A stretch of 64,000 nt of DNA, taken from assembly GCF_964340395.1 (NCBI RefSeq), contig NC_135556.1, positions 13,760,410 through 13,824,409 on the forward strand. Reading direction: 5' to 3'. This DNA is from Glandiceps talaboti. Its lineage: Eukaryota; Hemichordata; Enteropneusta; Spengelidae. Made by a program: the position numbers and the translations under genes. The notes under the pieces were generated by a model. It had not been told where the DNA came from and searched no databases. It saw only the letters and a program-made list of their open reading frames with translations. Below are positions 27,500 to 39,045 of the stretch, one piece after another; position 1 is the first letter of the stretch; every line of letters starts with the position of its first letter.

Positions 27500-30325
27500 G
27501 ATCAGTCAGCCACCAATATGTTCACTGGAAAGTGTTCCTATACCAATAATTTGACGTACGGTTGTACACGTTGATTAGAAATATTGAAATTGTTATTTCA
27601 TTGAGCCACCGATTTTAGGGTGCGGACCCAAATATTGATTCATTGGATATATTGCATCATATTAAGTGTATACAGCTACACAAAATCGTTTAACTACATG
27701 TGATTCCATATTGTTCAAGGTGTACAATATTCCGAGTCTACCATAATATCTCATGAAACATTTTCTAAAAGTTCGAGTTGTAGCTTTAAGGGAAGAAGTA
27801 TTTTATTAATACAATCCAAAACAAAATACTCTCTTTCTCTGTTTTCAGCCACATTACCACTGGTGTTTCACGTAATTTTAACTATATATTATGATATGAG
27901 CTTTCAAATAGCTACCACAGATCGATCGTGATTGACGTCGTCAAATTGACTCGGTGCCAATAGTAATCGATCACTTTCAATTCCTAAATCACTTTCCTGC
28001 ATAAAGAGCCCAATTCAGCGTATTCTGAATTTGACGAATTGAAGAGTTGTGCATGCCCCCTTGACTACAAGGGGTAACATAAGTCATGGCAACTGTTAAT
28101 AAATATTACTCTTTGTAAAGACACTTTGGGCTCCTGCCAAACTGCAAGATTGTTTTTTTCCATCCTTTCAGACTGGTGTTTGAGTAAAAGTATCGAAGAC
28201 TAGTCAACCAAATTTCACCGAAGGTCATCAAACTTTGCAAACGAATTAACCGACTACAAATTGACGTGCTAAATGAATTTGATAAAACCAAGTGCAAATA
28301 AAATTCAGTAGTCTAAATCTAAGCAGCGGCTTATAATGATTGGGTCAAATATATTAAACATCTTATCCCGTTGTAAGTCAGCATATTCGCCATAGAATGT
28401 AAACATATTGGTCGCTGACAAATTTAGTTAAACTTTCTGAAAACATAAGCAATGCTCCTTTTGGTAATGTATAGTGTGTTGGTATGAGTTCTTCGGTTGG
28501 TCAGGGAATAACAGTTTGTCCATTTATTTCATGTATTTTATCGAAGCTATATAGAACATGTAAAACAGGCGACAAGTATTTACACACTCATTGTATTGAC
28601 GGGTAATTTCTTTTTCCCCCACAAGTTTTTATTCATTACTATCGCCACTGGCCTTATGTACAAACGTTTGCAATTTTCATATCAGACACTAGGAAGCTAA
28701 AGTCATACATATTGATAAGCATATAGCTTATACAAAATACATGATAAATAAGAAAATGAAGTTAACATAACTAAATACATAAATAAATTATTGGTTTCTG
28801 CCACGAAATCGAAATGCTAAATAAAGATACATGGCGATATTTTTTTGTCTGTGTACTTTAATGGTCTTCATGAGTCATATAGTTTTTGTCTATCAACCAA
28901 CATGATTCAATGTATGATGAACTAATAACTAGCTTTTAACCACCTGTCAGTTTTTTAAAAAAAACATCAACTCTATTGTAACAAAATTGGTGTATGTGTG
29001 CCAAAATTTGATCGACAAACATGCCCAGCGACATAGCATGACCAGGCTAGGCAAAAAGCCAATGCTGTTTCAGGTGCCAATAATACTGCAAGTCAGATAC
29101 TAAGCTGTGATATGATGTGATGTATCCATAATTTCAATCCAGATCCCCTTCAGACATAAAACTAATCCTATAATCATACTTTTGTACTGTAGATTCTCAA
29201 ATAAAAAGTAATTTATGGCTGAATAAACCAATTCATCTTTCGATACCAATGCCCAGTGCATTCAAACCTATATATCTGCTTATTTTGTATGTTTACAGTG
29301 TCTAGTCCATCAAGTAGTTTAAATGCACTGGATGCCGCATTATTACCAATGGCCAATATTGAGAAAAAAGACATAGGTGGAAGGAATAACCATTGTGTTG
29401 TGCTTCTTCGCCTTTCTTAAGTCAAACCCAACTCTTAACATATAGGATTAGCAATAAAGGGAGACCAATAGTGACGATATTTAGCAAATGAAGATAAGGA
29501 TGTGGATTAAGGAGAGGACGGGTGGGCACTCGGAAGACTGTCAATTTCTGTCCTGCTCGCCAAATTTGAGCGCTCTCAAAACTACACAATGATGATGTGG
29601 AAACTAAATCTAACCAAGCGACTACACATTGATAAACAAAATAAAAACTATAAGGAGATGTTTGACGGCAAATGTGAGCACTTTGTAATGCAAATATGGC
29701 ACTTCAGGCCAAAACATCTAGTTGGAAGGGATGGGGGGGGGAGAAAAAAAATTAGTAGTCAATGAAATAAGTGTGTAATTACACGAGGCCTGTTCTTTAT
29801 ATTATATTATACATGTTCTTTATAGCTTTTGATAAAATAAATGAAATAAACTTACTATTACTATTGGCACCAAGTCAATTTGAGCCCTCTGTGGTATCCA
29901 TTTGAAAGCCCATATAATAATATATAATTAAAATTACGTGAAACACCAGTGGTAATGTGGACGAAAACAGAAAAAAGAGTATTTTGTTTCCGGATTTTTG
30001 ATGAATGAAATGTTTCTTTCGTTAAAGCTACAACTGAAAGTTTAAAAAAAAAGTTTCATGAGATATAATGGCTTACTCAGAATATTGCACAACCTGAACA
30101 GTATTGAATCACCTGTAGATAAAACGATTTTGTGTATCTGTACACTTAATATGATACAATATATCAAATCAAATTAATATTTGGGTCGATGGCTCAATGT
30201 AATCACAATTTCAACCTATAACTGTAATCCCTGGGGAAAAGCTCGACCTCTAATCAACATGTATAACGTCAAATTGTTAGTATAGGAACACATTTCAGTG
30301 AACATATCGTTGGTTGTCTGGTCGG
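27500..30325. mobile_element. Foldback element with ~470-bp arms and a 1.9-kb centre
   Basis: The left arm is about 27500-27970 and the right arm about 29858-30325, inverted. Shared landmarks are GAGCCACCGATTTTAGGG, ACCACTGGTGTTTCACGTAA and CGGTGCCAATAGTAA. The centre (27971-29857) shows no trustworthy coding frame, so it is probably a non-autonomous DNA element. No target duplication was made out. Confidence 0.75.
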
Positions 30326-30534
30326 AAAAAAGAAATACTAGTTTTTAGAGAGTAGTAGTAATCTAAAGAGGACGTTCATTCTACAAACCTTTCACCAGTT
30401 GTCTAGAAATGCTGTTGATCAGAACGTAGGCTTATCAGTAGTAGTCAATTTAAACTTGCTTTGAAGGTACCAAAAAGTCGTCTCCTTATCACAATATCGA
30501 AAAGACATATATTGATACAAAATAACATTGGGTG

Positions 30535-30790
30535 TCTCTATTCACACGCAAATTCCCCACAAGCGTAACTCTAGATGTACTCCCGTGTACCTTCGCTGGT
30601 ACTCGCTTCTCTGGTACAAGGGTATACCTAGATCTTTCAGAAGTACACTCCGCCGAGTTACTCAGTGTAGAGAGTTACATCGGCAGTACACTCCGTTCCG
30701 TAACTGAGAGTTGGAGTTACGTAGCGTAACTCTCTGCTCTGTTACTGCGCGTGGCGTACCACTAGTGTACCTTCGCCGTACCGCGAGTGT
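30535..30790. repeat. Left subterminal GTAC/GTAAC motif array
   Basis: GTAACTC, GTTAC and GTAC recur every 10-40 bases across about 250 bases of unusually GC-rich, CpG-rich sequence. Such clustered short palindromic motifs next to a TIR resemble transposase-binding arrays. Confidence 0.65.
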
Positions 30791-31129
30791 TACTGTGGAC
30801 CCCTGACCTCGAAAATTACCCACAATTCCTCAGTTTGAGAAGGGGTTATACGGGGGGTTTTGGCCGGTTTTGGGGGTTCAAAACCTCATATTTTGGGGGC
30901 AGGGACGATTATTTTTTGTTTAGTAGGTCAGAATTATACATCACTCTGGCTGTGGCTTATCTCCGGATCCAAGTACGATCTTCATGTGAGTCGACGTCTG
31001 CTACACGTATACCGTACAGGTCAACGTTCATCAGCTGTTCTGCCATACTCGATCGTTTCTACATCATGGTCTCAGAAAATGTGCTACAAACATTGTTTTA
31101 CACGTATACCTAGTTTTGATCTTGGATAA

Positions 31130-32956
31130 AAGCAACACAAAACTCAAGTATATGTGTTTGTACCTGGGGCCATGGCATATATATAAGTGTAAACGCTCAA
31201 AGGTAAGACACACAAACTTACACATGTCAATCAAACTCAAAGTGACAATATTTATTCTAGATCAGTAGATGCAATTTACAAAAGTCACTGAATGTTACAT
31301 AATAAAACTTTGTCTACCAATTAGTAAAGACACTTCATATTTCTAAATTTGATTTGAAAAGTTACCAATTTTTTGATATTTTAATAACAATACATCTGAT
31401 AAATATCATTACATGCACAAAATCAAGTGTTCTCATAAATCACCATAGTCACCAATGTGTTGTCGTTTTTTTTTTTATCTCACATTGAACTATTTTATTT
31501 CACAATCTCGCATGTTCATTCTTTCTCTTCAAATTACAGTTTTGAACATGTAGCAAGTTTGACTGTGTAAACTGTAAATGTATATATACATCAACATATA
31601 TGCAACAAAAAACGGATTTGATAATGTGATATTGTCATATTACGCTTGTATGCTAATTATTTTTTACTAAAATCTACCCAAGGTAGGCTTAAAGGGGCAC
31701 AGGCTGAGTTAAGACGGTTTTTGGATGCAGTTTTTTGTTGCCTACGAAGTGTTACATGTTGTATTCAACCTACTGAAGCACACTCATTCATTACTTGATA
31801 CTGATATAACTCAATCCTGGTATTTAAATGTATAATATAAAAAAGATTTGATGATATAATTGTTGGTACATATCAAAAACAAATCTGAGGAAATCCCTGT
31901 CATTACATGAACAACACATGAGTTGGATGGTTGGCAAAAAGTGACATATCATGGCTACATGAATAGTTGTAAACACTATACTTGATAAGTTTAGCCATGG
32001 TTTTATGTCAAGTATTTTTTATTACTAACCAAAGTAAAAACTGTCTAAACTCTGTCTGTGCCCCTTTGAGATTCATACAAAGTTGTAAAAGTCTGCACTA
32101 AATTTTCGTTTTTAAAAAATACTTTGCTTTCAAAATTATTTTCTGAAGATATCACAATACGTTAATATGACTAATTGTATAGGTGTAGTAAAATAAAATA
32201 AAAAAGTTCTCTGGCTATACAATGTACCATTAACAGACGACAGCACATTGTACCATACATGTAGTTACATTTTGAAAAGTTCACTTTGTTCAGTGACAAG
32301 TTGTGATGATCATAATCCATCATTCAAGAAATGTTTCACAGATTCTTTCACAACAATAGTACTGTAAACAGTATTTTTTTAATTTCAAGCCTTTCTTTCA
32401 TAATACTCTTTGTCTATGTACATATAAACTCAGGAGAGTATGAACCCAAATACATTAAGCTATAATCAGTAGTGATACATCGAACTACATAATGTGGGGA
32501 CTTGATTTGGTGTATTACATGTATATCAAAAAACTTTCAACATTATATTGTGGAGATGATAAGTCTCTAGGCTAAACTGTGTACCATAATTTATATTTAT
32601 GAAGTATTGCTTATTGATGTCATACACTTTAATCAGTAACAATAACTTGAAGTTTTCAAACTTCTTGACTAATGAAGACTAACGAGATTTTTCCACTGTT
32701 TTTGACATGTATGTGTAACAACACAAATTTGATACACATATATATTGTGACAAAGATTTGTGGGAATGATAACCTATGCACAGACATACATTTCATGCCA
32801 GTCACAAACAAATAAAGTATCACTGTCTACATGTGTACATTCATAAACTGTAGTCAGTTAACAAAATTATTTATGACTGCAACAGGTATTAGAGTCTTAG
32901 GGGTTTGAAATATGTACGGTTGACAGTGACAGGCTCTTTTGAGGTGATTGTCTTCA
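31130..32956. other. No coding seen; probable 3' flank of the minus-strand gene
   Basis: AT-rich. Several TTTATT words on the + strand (for example near 31250 and 31490) could be minus-strand poly(A) signals. Nothing else is supported. Confidence 0.35.
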
Positions 32957-33061
32957 TCAGTTTGACTCTCTCACACCTAGCCAATCTGTAAGAGGTAGTC
33001 TAAGGCCTGTTTGTTTATCTTCGTAAAATCCAAAAGCACCAACCAATTTGACATACCTGAT
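32957..33061 (-). CDS. Exon 4 (terminal) of the 132-aa gene
   Basis: It starts after TTTTAACAG and encodes IRYVKLVGAFGFYEDKQTG, then LRLPLTDWLGVRESN and TGA at 32957-32959. Confidence 0.6.
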   Translation of the reverse strand: MRYVKLVGAFGFYEDKQTGLRLPLTDWLGVRESN

Positions 33062-36000
33062 CTGTTAAAAGAAAGAACATTCCAACTTTACTGACAATGA
33101 ATTATCAATCAAGATAGTATCAAGTGTTATAGATTCTTCTATTATTATGATATTGATGACATAAAACATAATATCATATTGAATAAGGATTAAAATATGT
33201 ACCTCTAGACAGTCACACTTAACATTAAGTAAGTCAAGACATTTCCTATACATCAATGCTTTTCTTAATGACAGCAAGCAGGTAAATCTATCTGAGTTTT
33301 ATCTAAAGTGAATTTTATTTGTAGTTCCCCACCAAAATTATGTGTTGAACATTTATTAATGTGTTGGACACTTGATGGTCATACCATATATTTTCCTTTT
33401 TGTTGTACATGGTTCCCAAATCTTTCTGTTCTAAGAAATAGTTTGAGTGTTTTTTGTCTACATTTAGTTTGTGTATCTGACTGTTTGTATATCCACATTG
33501 TTTACTACTAGTTTCTCATTTCAGTGTCATTTCTTCTTGTTTGTTCCTGTAGATTGATAAACACTCCTGATTAAATGCCAACTTTGTTGATACTGAACTA
33601 AATGTGTATTCCAGGTAATATGCTTCATAGTTGTTATGACACCTCCACATTCTTATAAAAATATCATTTGACAGTTTTTTAATCACAGGAAATTCTTTAA
33701 AAGGGAATAACCACTCCAGGTAATAAGGCCATTTTCATAAAACTTTGGGTTTGGGTTTCACAAGATTGCCAAGAAATGCCAAACTAACTTGTTTCACAAT
33801 TATTGTATTGCCTCATCAGAGTTAACAAACAATATTAGATAAACAATAAATACTCATGACTTTTTTAAAGTAATAAGTACGAAGGTGTCATGAATATTTA
33901 CTTGTTCATCAAATGTATGTGCATGTTTGTTGACTCCCATGAGGCATCACAGAACAATGAACATGTGAAGTAAGATTCAAATTGGTGTTTCTTTGCAAAA
34001 ATGTGAAACTTTTGTGATGTGAAAGTATGATATGACTGACTCTCCCGAAAGCAAAGTCTACAAAAATGTCTGAATTTTCTAGGGTGTTATTTTCCTAAAA
34101 TTTGTCCACACAATGATGTTGTTCACAAATGCAGAAACTATTTCCCAAAATGTAGTATGAAATTCTCTTACGTGACCAATTTACAACTAGACTTGTCATA
34201 TATTTACCTTGTTTGATTTATTTCTCCCATTCTAAACAGTATCAATTGTTTTTTCCTCAGCTCCCCTATCTCAAGTTTCACTTGATACCTGTGAATGGCA
34301 TAAAATAAATAATTTATAAAATTAATGGATAAACATTAAGAACTAATGTTGAAAAAATATGTGGATCACAACACAATGAGCATTAATTGTTATAGCAGTT
34401 CTTTAATACATGTTTGACTACACTGCGACAAGAAGTACAATAGCTCCACGGTATTACATTTGCTCACTTTCACTACAGCTAAATGCTTGCCGCAATGTGT
34501 TCATACACCAAAATATTCACCATGATGTTTCCTTACACCTAAATGTTTGCAAACTGTCCTTACATCTACATCCCCACGATCACAGATTTCTCTACTGCAT
34601 TGCGCTGTACCATAATATTCTATACAATACAATACTATACTATACTATACTGTACTGTACTGTACTGTACTATACTATACTATACTATACTATACTATAC
34701 TATACTATACTATACTATACTGTACTGTACTGTACTGTACTGTACTGTACTATACTGTTCTATACTATACCATACTTATACTATACTATACTTATACCGG
34801 TACTATACTACACTATACTATATACTATATATATACTATACTATACTGTACTGTACTATACCATACTACACTATACTATACTATACTATACTATACTATA
34901 CTATACTGTACTGTAATGTACTGTACCATACTGTACTATATCATACTATACTATTCTATACTATACTATACTATACTATACTGTACTGTACTGTACTGTA
35001 CTGTACTGTACCATAATATACTATACCATACTATACTATACTATACTATACTATACTATACTATACCATACCATACCATACTATACTATACTATACTATA
35101 CTATACCATACCATACTATACCATACCATACCATACCATACTATACTATACTATACTATACCATACTATACCATACCATACCATACTATACTATACTATA
35201 CTATTGCTATTCTATACTGTATTGTATTGCACTGTACAGTACTGTACCATACCCTACTGAACTGTTCTATACTGTGCTATGATTGACTAATGACTACACT
35301 ACACTATGCTATTGTGATTGTGTTCAACTTTGTTTTTATAGGAACATCTTTACATATAGATCAATATAAAGACATTATCATTTTAAATGGCACACACCTT
35401 TTATGGTCATTGCCAAGTGTTAGTCTGTCAGTTCATGATACCTGGCAGCAGTCTAGATGCCAATGTGGTGTTTAACTAAACCATATCTGGTCAAATTCCT
35501 TTAATAAGCACAAAAAGTTGTTCATCCAATCAGTGAACCCCAACTGTTATAGAGATGTAAACAGAGTATAAGTAGCTTCCTGCGATGATAAGTCACTTGT
35601 CTGTGGATGAATATACCATATTTGGACATTACATTTACAAATAACTGCCCCAATAAACACTAACTTTATGAGAGACTGTGTATTGGTGAGACTTTTTAAA
35701 ACTGTGCCTTCATGTGAAACCTTCTACTAACACAGTCTATTCAAGGAATTTTTTGTAAAATGTAATGATAAATTAAAACTCTTTTGTTGCAGTTAGTGAC
35801 TGGAAAAACTTTCAAAGCTACAGCTATGGCAGCAGCTACATCTTGTTTCAAATAGAAAAGATGACAAAATGTAGAAGAAGACAAGGACATTAATTTAAAC
35901 CTAATAATATTGAACTGGAACAAACATGGCAGAACAGTGGACATTTGTACTCATATATGTCAGAATGAGATATGTATTTACCAGACAGTGCATGACAACA

Positions 36001-38331
36001 TCTGTCAAGATTTTTTCAAGTTTCTGACTAAATCATTGCACCAGAATATCATTTTACTCAAATAAGATTCATACACATTATTTATGTACTATATTAAAAA
36101 TTATGAAAGTGGTTGATGCGAATGTAATACCTGGTACTTATAAATGTTTTTTGTTCTATGAGAGAAAAATAAACAGTAATAAAACAAAAAAAATACTTGA
36201 TTGCTTGGGCAGATTCTTGAAATGGTTACCTCTCTGTATTAACAGTGTGAATTCTGTTGTTAATAATGTGATTTTATACTTTTTATTGGTAAGTATAAAA
36301 TAACATACTTCTTAGATACTTCTCTAGTGGTGAATATTTCAGATATGATACCTCATTACAACCTGGAAATCTAGTAATGCTCAGCCCCAGTATACAACAA
36401 GCCTCTTCCAACCTAGAACTCTGTTTTAGAGTGCTATGCATGATTGGTGAACATGAATTTTCTGATTCCCCAGCATTACAGAAATGCATCAAGATAAAAT
36501 TATTCTCACCTAGTTTTCTTTATTTGTTTGTTGTTCTCACATCATATAGCTGGATCATCAAGTTTTCTGTGAGGAAGAAATTTATATTTAAATTTAAATC
36601 TTATGAGCTTGTCCCATATTCAAATATTATGCTTACATAATAATAGTAATAATAATGTTGGGTTCTTATATAGCGCTTTTCCACATTTAAGCGCATAGGA
36701 TTAAAGCCTTCACATTGCAACCTACATCCTACCAGGTCCCCAATTATACAGTTGGGTTGACTGAGGCACAGTTGTGGTTCAAATCTTGCCCAAGGACTTT
36801 AGCCACTCAGAAACAAACAGCAGGCAGCGACAGGGCTCAAACCTGCAACCTGTAGATTCCAAGGCGGTCACACTAACCATTCACCCATCATGACTCCACT
36901 GTGCATAATAACATGGTAATTAAGTTAGAGGCAGTGATTAAAAACTCTTAGTTAGAATGGATTCCTAATCATCACAGATAAGTGTGTTGTTAAAGAGAAA
37001 TTACTTTCATTTGACCTCAGAGATTGGACAAATACCTGAATGTCATGGATGTGTAGGTGTGTGGCAATATTAATGCTAGTATTCTCAGTAAAAATGTATT
37101 GTATGTTTTTTGTTATTTTGTTTTTTTAAACAACATTTAATGTGATTATCTAAATAAGCAAGGCAATTCTTTCCTGTTGAGAAACATAAACATCTAATAA
37201 ATATATAAGGAAACATATACAATAATACATAACATTTATCTAACCTAACGTTCATTGTATATTTATTTATTTATTGATTACACGTAACAAAACCCTGGGG
37301 ATTTGTTAAAGGTACAAATAAAATAAAATTGGGGGAAAAAAAATCATAATAATAACACTTATAGGCTTTTCAAAAGTAACATTACATATCATAATAAAGA
37401 CTACAAAACAAAACAACAACAATAACTATTCAACGAGTTGAAACATAATATTAATGAAAAAATAATAATGAAGGGTAATTAGACATTTCAAATTATATAT
37501 TATGAGTATTTTGTAGGTGGTGCTCCCTTTTTATATTACTAAGTTTGATATATTTTCCAAGTGCGATAATTAGAGTTTTGTTGCTCATTATTTCTTTAAA
37601 TTGTTGTTCTTCTGTCAAGTTTCTGTAATTATTAATATGTTTAGCAGCTTCACTAAAGAGTATAAACCATATTGATATTACTCTAGTTTATGCATGTATT
37701 AGTTCTGGCACCAAACACTGTCACAGATGAATGTAGTTTTAAGATGCAATAAAGATTCTATTCTATTCTATATAATATATCCTGGTTTATACATTCAACT
37801 ACACTTGGCATTATATTTCAACCAACAGTGATTAGTAAGGCCAGACCAAAAAGCATGTTAATAAAAGTATTGAGTGTGTGTGGAAGGGAGAGTTTAAAAA
37901 ATGAAGCAACAAACCCCTTCCCATTTAGGGTGTTTGGGAATCATGCTACATCTATGTCTATGGTTGAATATCAATAAAGGGTACTCATTTCTTGGATATA
38001 TCATGTTCTCTTGCCTATATATATCATAGTAAATGTGAATTGTCTCCACTTTAACACAACAGACGGTCGACAAGAGTGAACCAAAGATTCACTCGAGCTA
38101 CCCATTACTGTTCAAACACCAAGTGTAATGTTTGCCCTTTTTACCAGTTCATGACATACGAAATAAACAATAAACTAACCTTTGAAATACATGTAACATT
38201 TCGCTGTCTTGACTCTTGACATTGTATAACTTTGTAGTCATTTTGTGATAATATCTGACATCAGAGTGGCGTACATTGTTAATAAAATCTTCACTTTCAC
38301 CTTTTCTGTCTTCAGGCATTCGGACATGCAT
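32957..38331 (-). CDS. Four-exon minus-strand gene, 132 aa, unrecognised
   Basis: Minus-strand exons in order: 38331-38180, 34288-34208, 33263-33203, 33061-32957. All introns are GT/AG: CAAAG|GTTAGT, CAAG|GTAAAT, GAG|GTACAT donors; TTCACAG, TCATTAAG, TTTTAACAG acceptors. Phases chain 2/2, 2/2, 0/0 and the total is 399 bases with the stop. An in-frame TGA lies just upstream of the ATG at 38331. The product is charged and mostly helical: SEDFINNVRHSDVRYYHKMT early, YQVKLEIGELRKKQLILF in the middle, KALMYRKCLDLLNVKCDCLE, then a C-terminus with VGAFGFYEDKQTG and PLTDWLG. I do not recognise it. An upstream acceptor for exon 3 (start 33287) is also in frame and would add eight residues. It lies wholly inside the 30.4-39.3 kb bracket. 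Confidence 0.55.
33203..33263 (-). CDS. Exon 3 of the 132-aa gene
   Basis: A good pyrimidine tract precedes the acceptor at 33264-33265. It encodes KALMYRKCLDLLNVKCDCLE with three Cys. The longer in-frame version starts at 33287 with a poorer acceptor. Confidence 0.6.
34208..34288 (-). CDS. Exon 2 of the 132-aa gene
   Basis: Eighty-one bases, phase 2 to phase 2, encoding YQVKLEIGELRKKQLILF and RMGEINQT; amphipathic helix. Confidence 0.6.
34620..35240. repeat. Pentanucleotide (TATAC)n satellite, ~620 bp
   Basis: TATAC units with blocks of TGTAC and TACCA variants. Long apparent frames made of YTILY-type repeats come from the unit length and are not genes. It lies in intron 1 of the minus-strand gene. 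Confidence 0.95.
35241..36639. other. Intron 1 of the minus-strand gene, no feature supported
   Basis: Short frames on both strands (for example 36283-36492 minus) fail phase compatibility with the flanking exons. Confidence 0.4.
36640..36898 (-). mobile_element. tRNA-derived SINE, second copy
   Basis: On the minus strand it begins GGAGTCATGATGGGTGAATG, with a changed B box (GGTTTGAGCCC), the same body (TATAATTGGGGACCTGGTAG), and a tail with GAAAAGCGCTATATAAGAAC followed by ATTATTATT. It is fuller at the tail than the copy at 16941. Confidence 0.85.
36899..38179. repeat. Intronic, with a possible LINE 3' tail
   Basis: Near 37745-37775 GCAATAAAGATTCTATTC followed by further ATTCT units resembles a CR1/L2-type 3' end. 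The remainder (from 36899) is AT-rich with nothing recognised. Confidence 0.35.
38180..38331 (-). CDS. Exon 1 of the 132-aa gene
   Basis: Fifty codons plus two bases from the ATG. The next Met (MPEDRKG) is four codons on and could be the real start. The CpG-rich sequence at 38370-38640 directly upstream looks like its promoter. Confidence 0.5.
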
Positions 38332-38619
38332 CTCACTATAATTTCGGAGGGTGTTTCACATAACGTTACCACTCTTGTATGCCGCTAAACTTTCTCTCTT
38401 TATGTAAGCCAAAAATAAGTAGTTTGTCCCGTATTTTGTAGACAACGCGGTGAAAATTACAAGAGTATTTGCCGTCGTCTGACATGTGACAAAATGGTTG
38501 TCGCCTGACGTCTGGACGGTCGCGCGACTTGTTGTCAGTACGTGACGTCAGGGAGGGTGGTACGTCGGCAGTCAACTTGCCCGTGTAACATCGAAAGTAC
38601 TCTCGGTGATGTACACCGG

Positions 38620-39045
38620 AGTACATCTAACATTGGAGCGGTGTAACTTTCGAAGTACTTCACCTACAGCAGTACATCGATGTACAATATTACTGTTACG
38701 TTAGCGTAACTCACAACGGTGTTACATCGGAGTGTGTACACTCGCGTTACACTGACGAGCATGCATACGCTGTACCTGCAGAAGAGACATGCAGCTGAAC
38801 GTCAGTGGAGATCTACACCGCAGTACCACTAGATGAGAAATCAGTGTTACGTTAGCGTAACTCTCCCCTAGTGTTACATCGGTGTATGTACACTAGCGTT
38901 ACATCATCGAGGTCAAGCGATGTACCTGCAGAAGAGGCATGCAGCAGACCATCAGTGTAGTTCTTCACTGTTGTACCACCAGCAGAGAAGCCGTTGTTAC
39001 ACTAGCGTAACTCACCTCCAGCAGTACGTCGAGGGGGGAATTTGC
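38620..39045. repeat. Right subterminal GTAC/GTAAC motif array
   Basis: GTTACGTTAGCGTAACTC, GTGTTACATCGG and GTACCTGCAGAAGAG recur, with two copies of a roughly 180-190-bp unit (about 38690-38880 and 38855-39025). GC- and CpG-rich against an AT-rich background. It mirrors the array at 30535-30790 in motif type though not base for base. Confidence 0.7.

Noticed and set aside
30787-31129. Two overlapping + frames of about 90-108 codons just inside the left motif array
   Set aside because: Both are in a GC-rich, low-complexity stretch, lack splice signals, and neither resembles a transposase.
34410-35260. Long + frames rich in YTILYYTI
   Set aside because: A pentanucleotide repeat has no stops in several frames; these are artefacts.
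35741-35944. Frames on both strands around a TTGTTGCAG acceptor
   Set aside because: Neither strand gives a phase-compatible exon with a donor.
36283-36492. A minus-strand frame with ACCILGLS, as another exon of the 132-aa gene
   Set aside because: It would leave in phase 0 while the next exon needs phase 2, and its acceptor lacks a pyrimidine tract.
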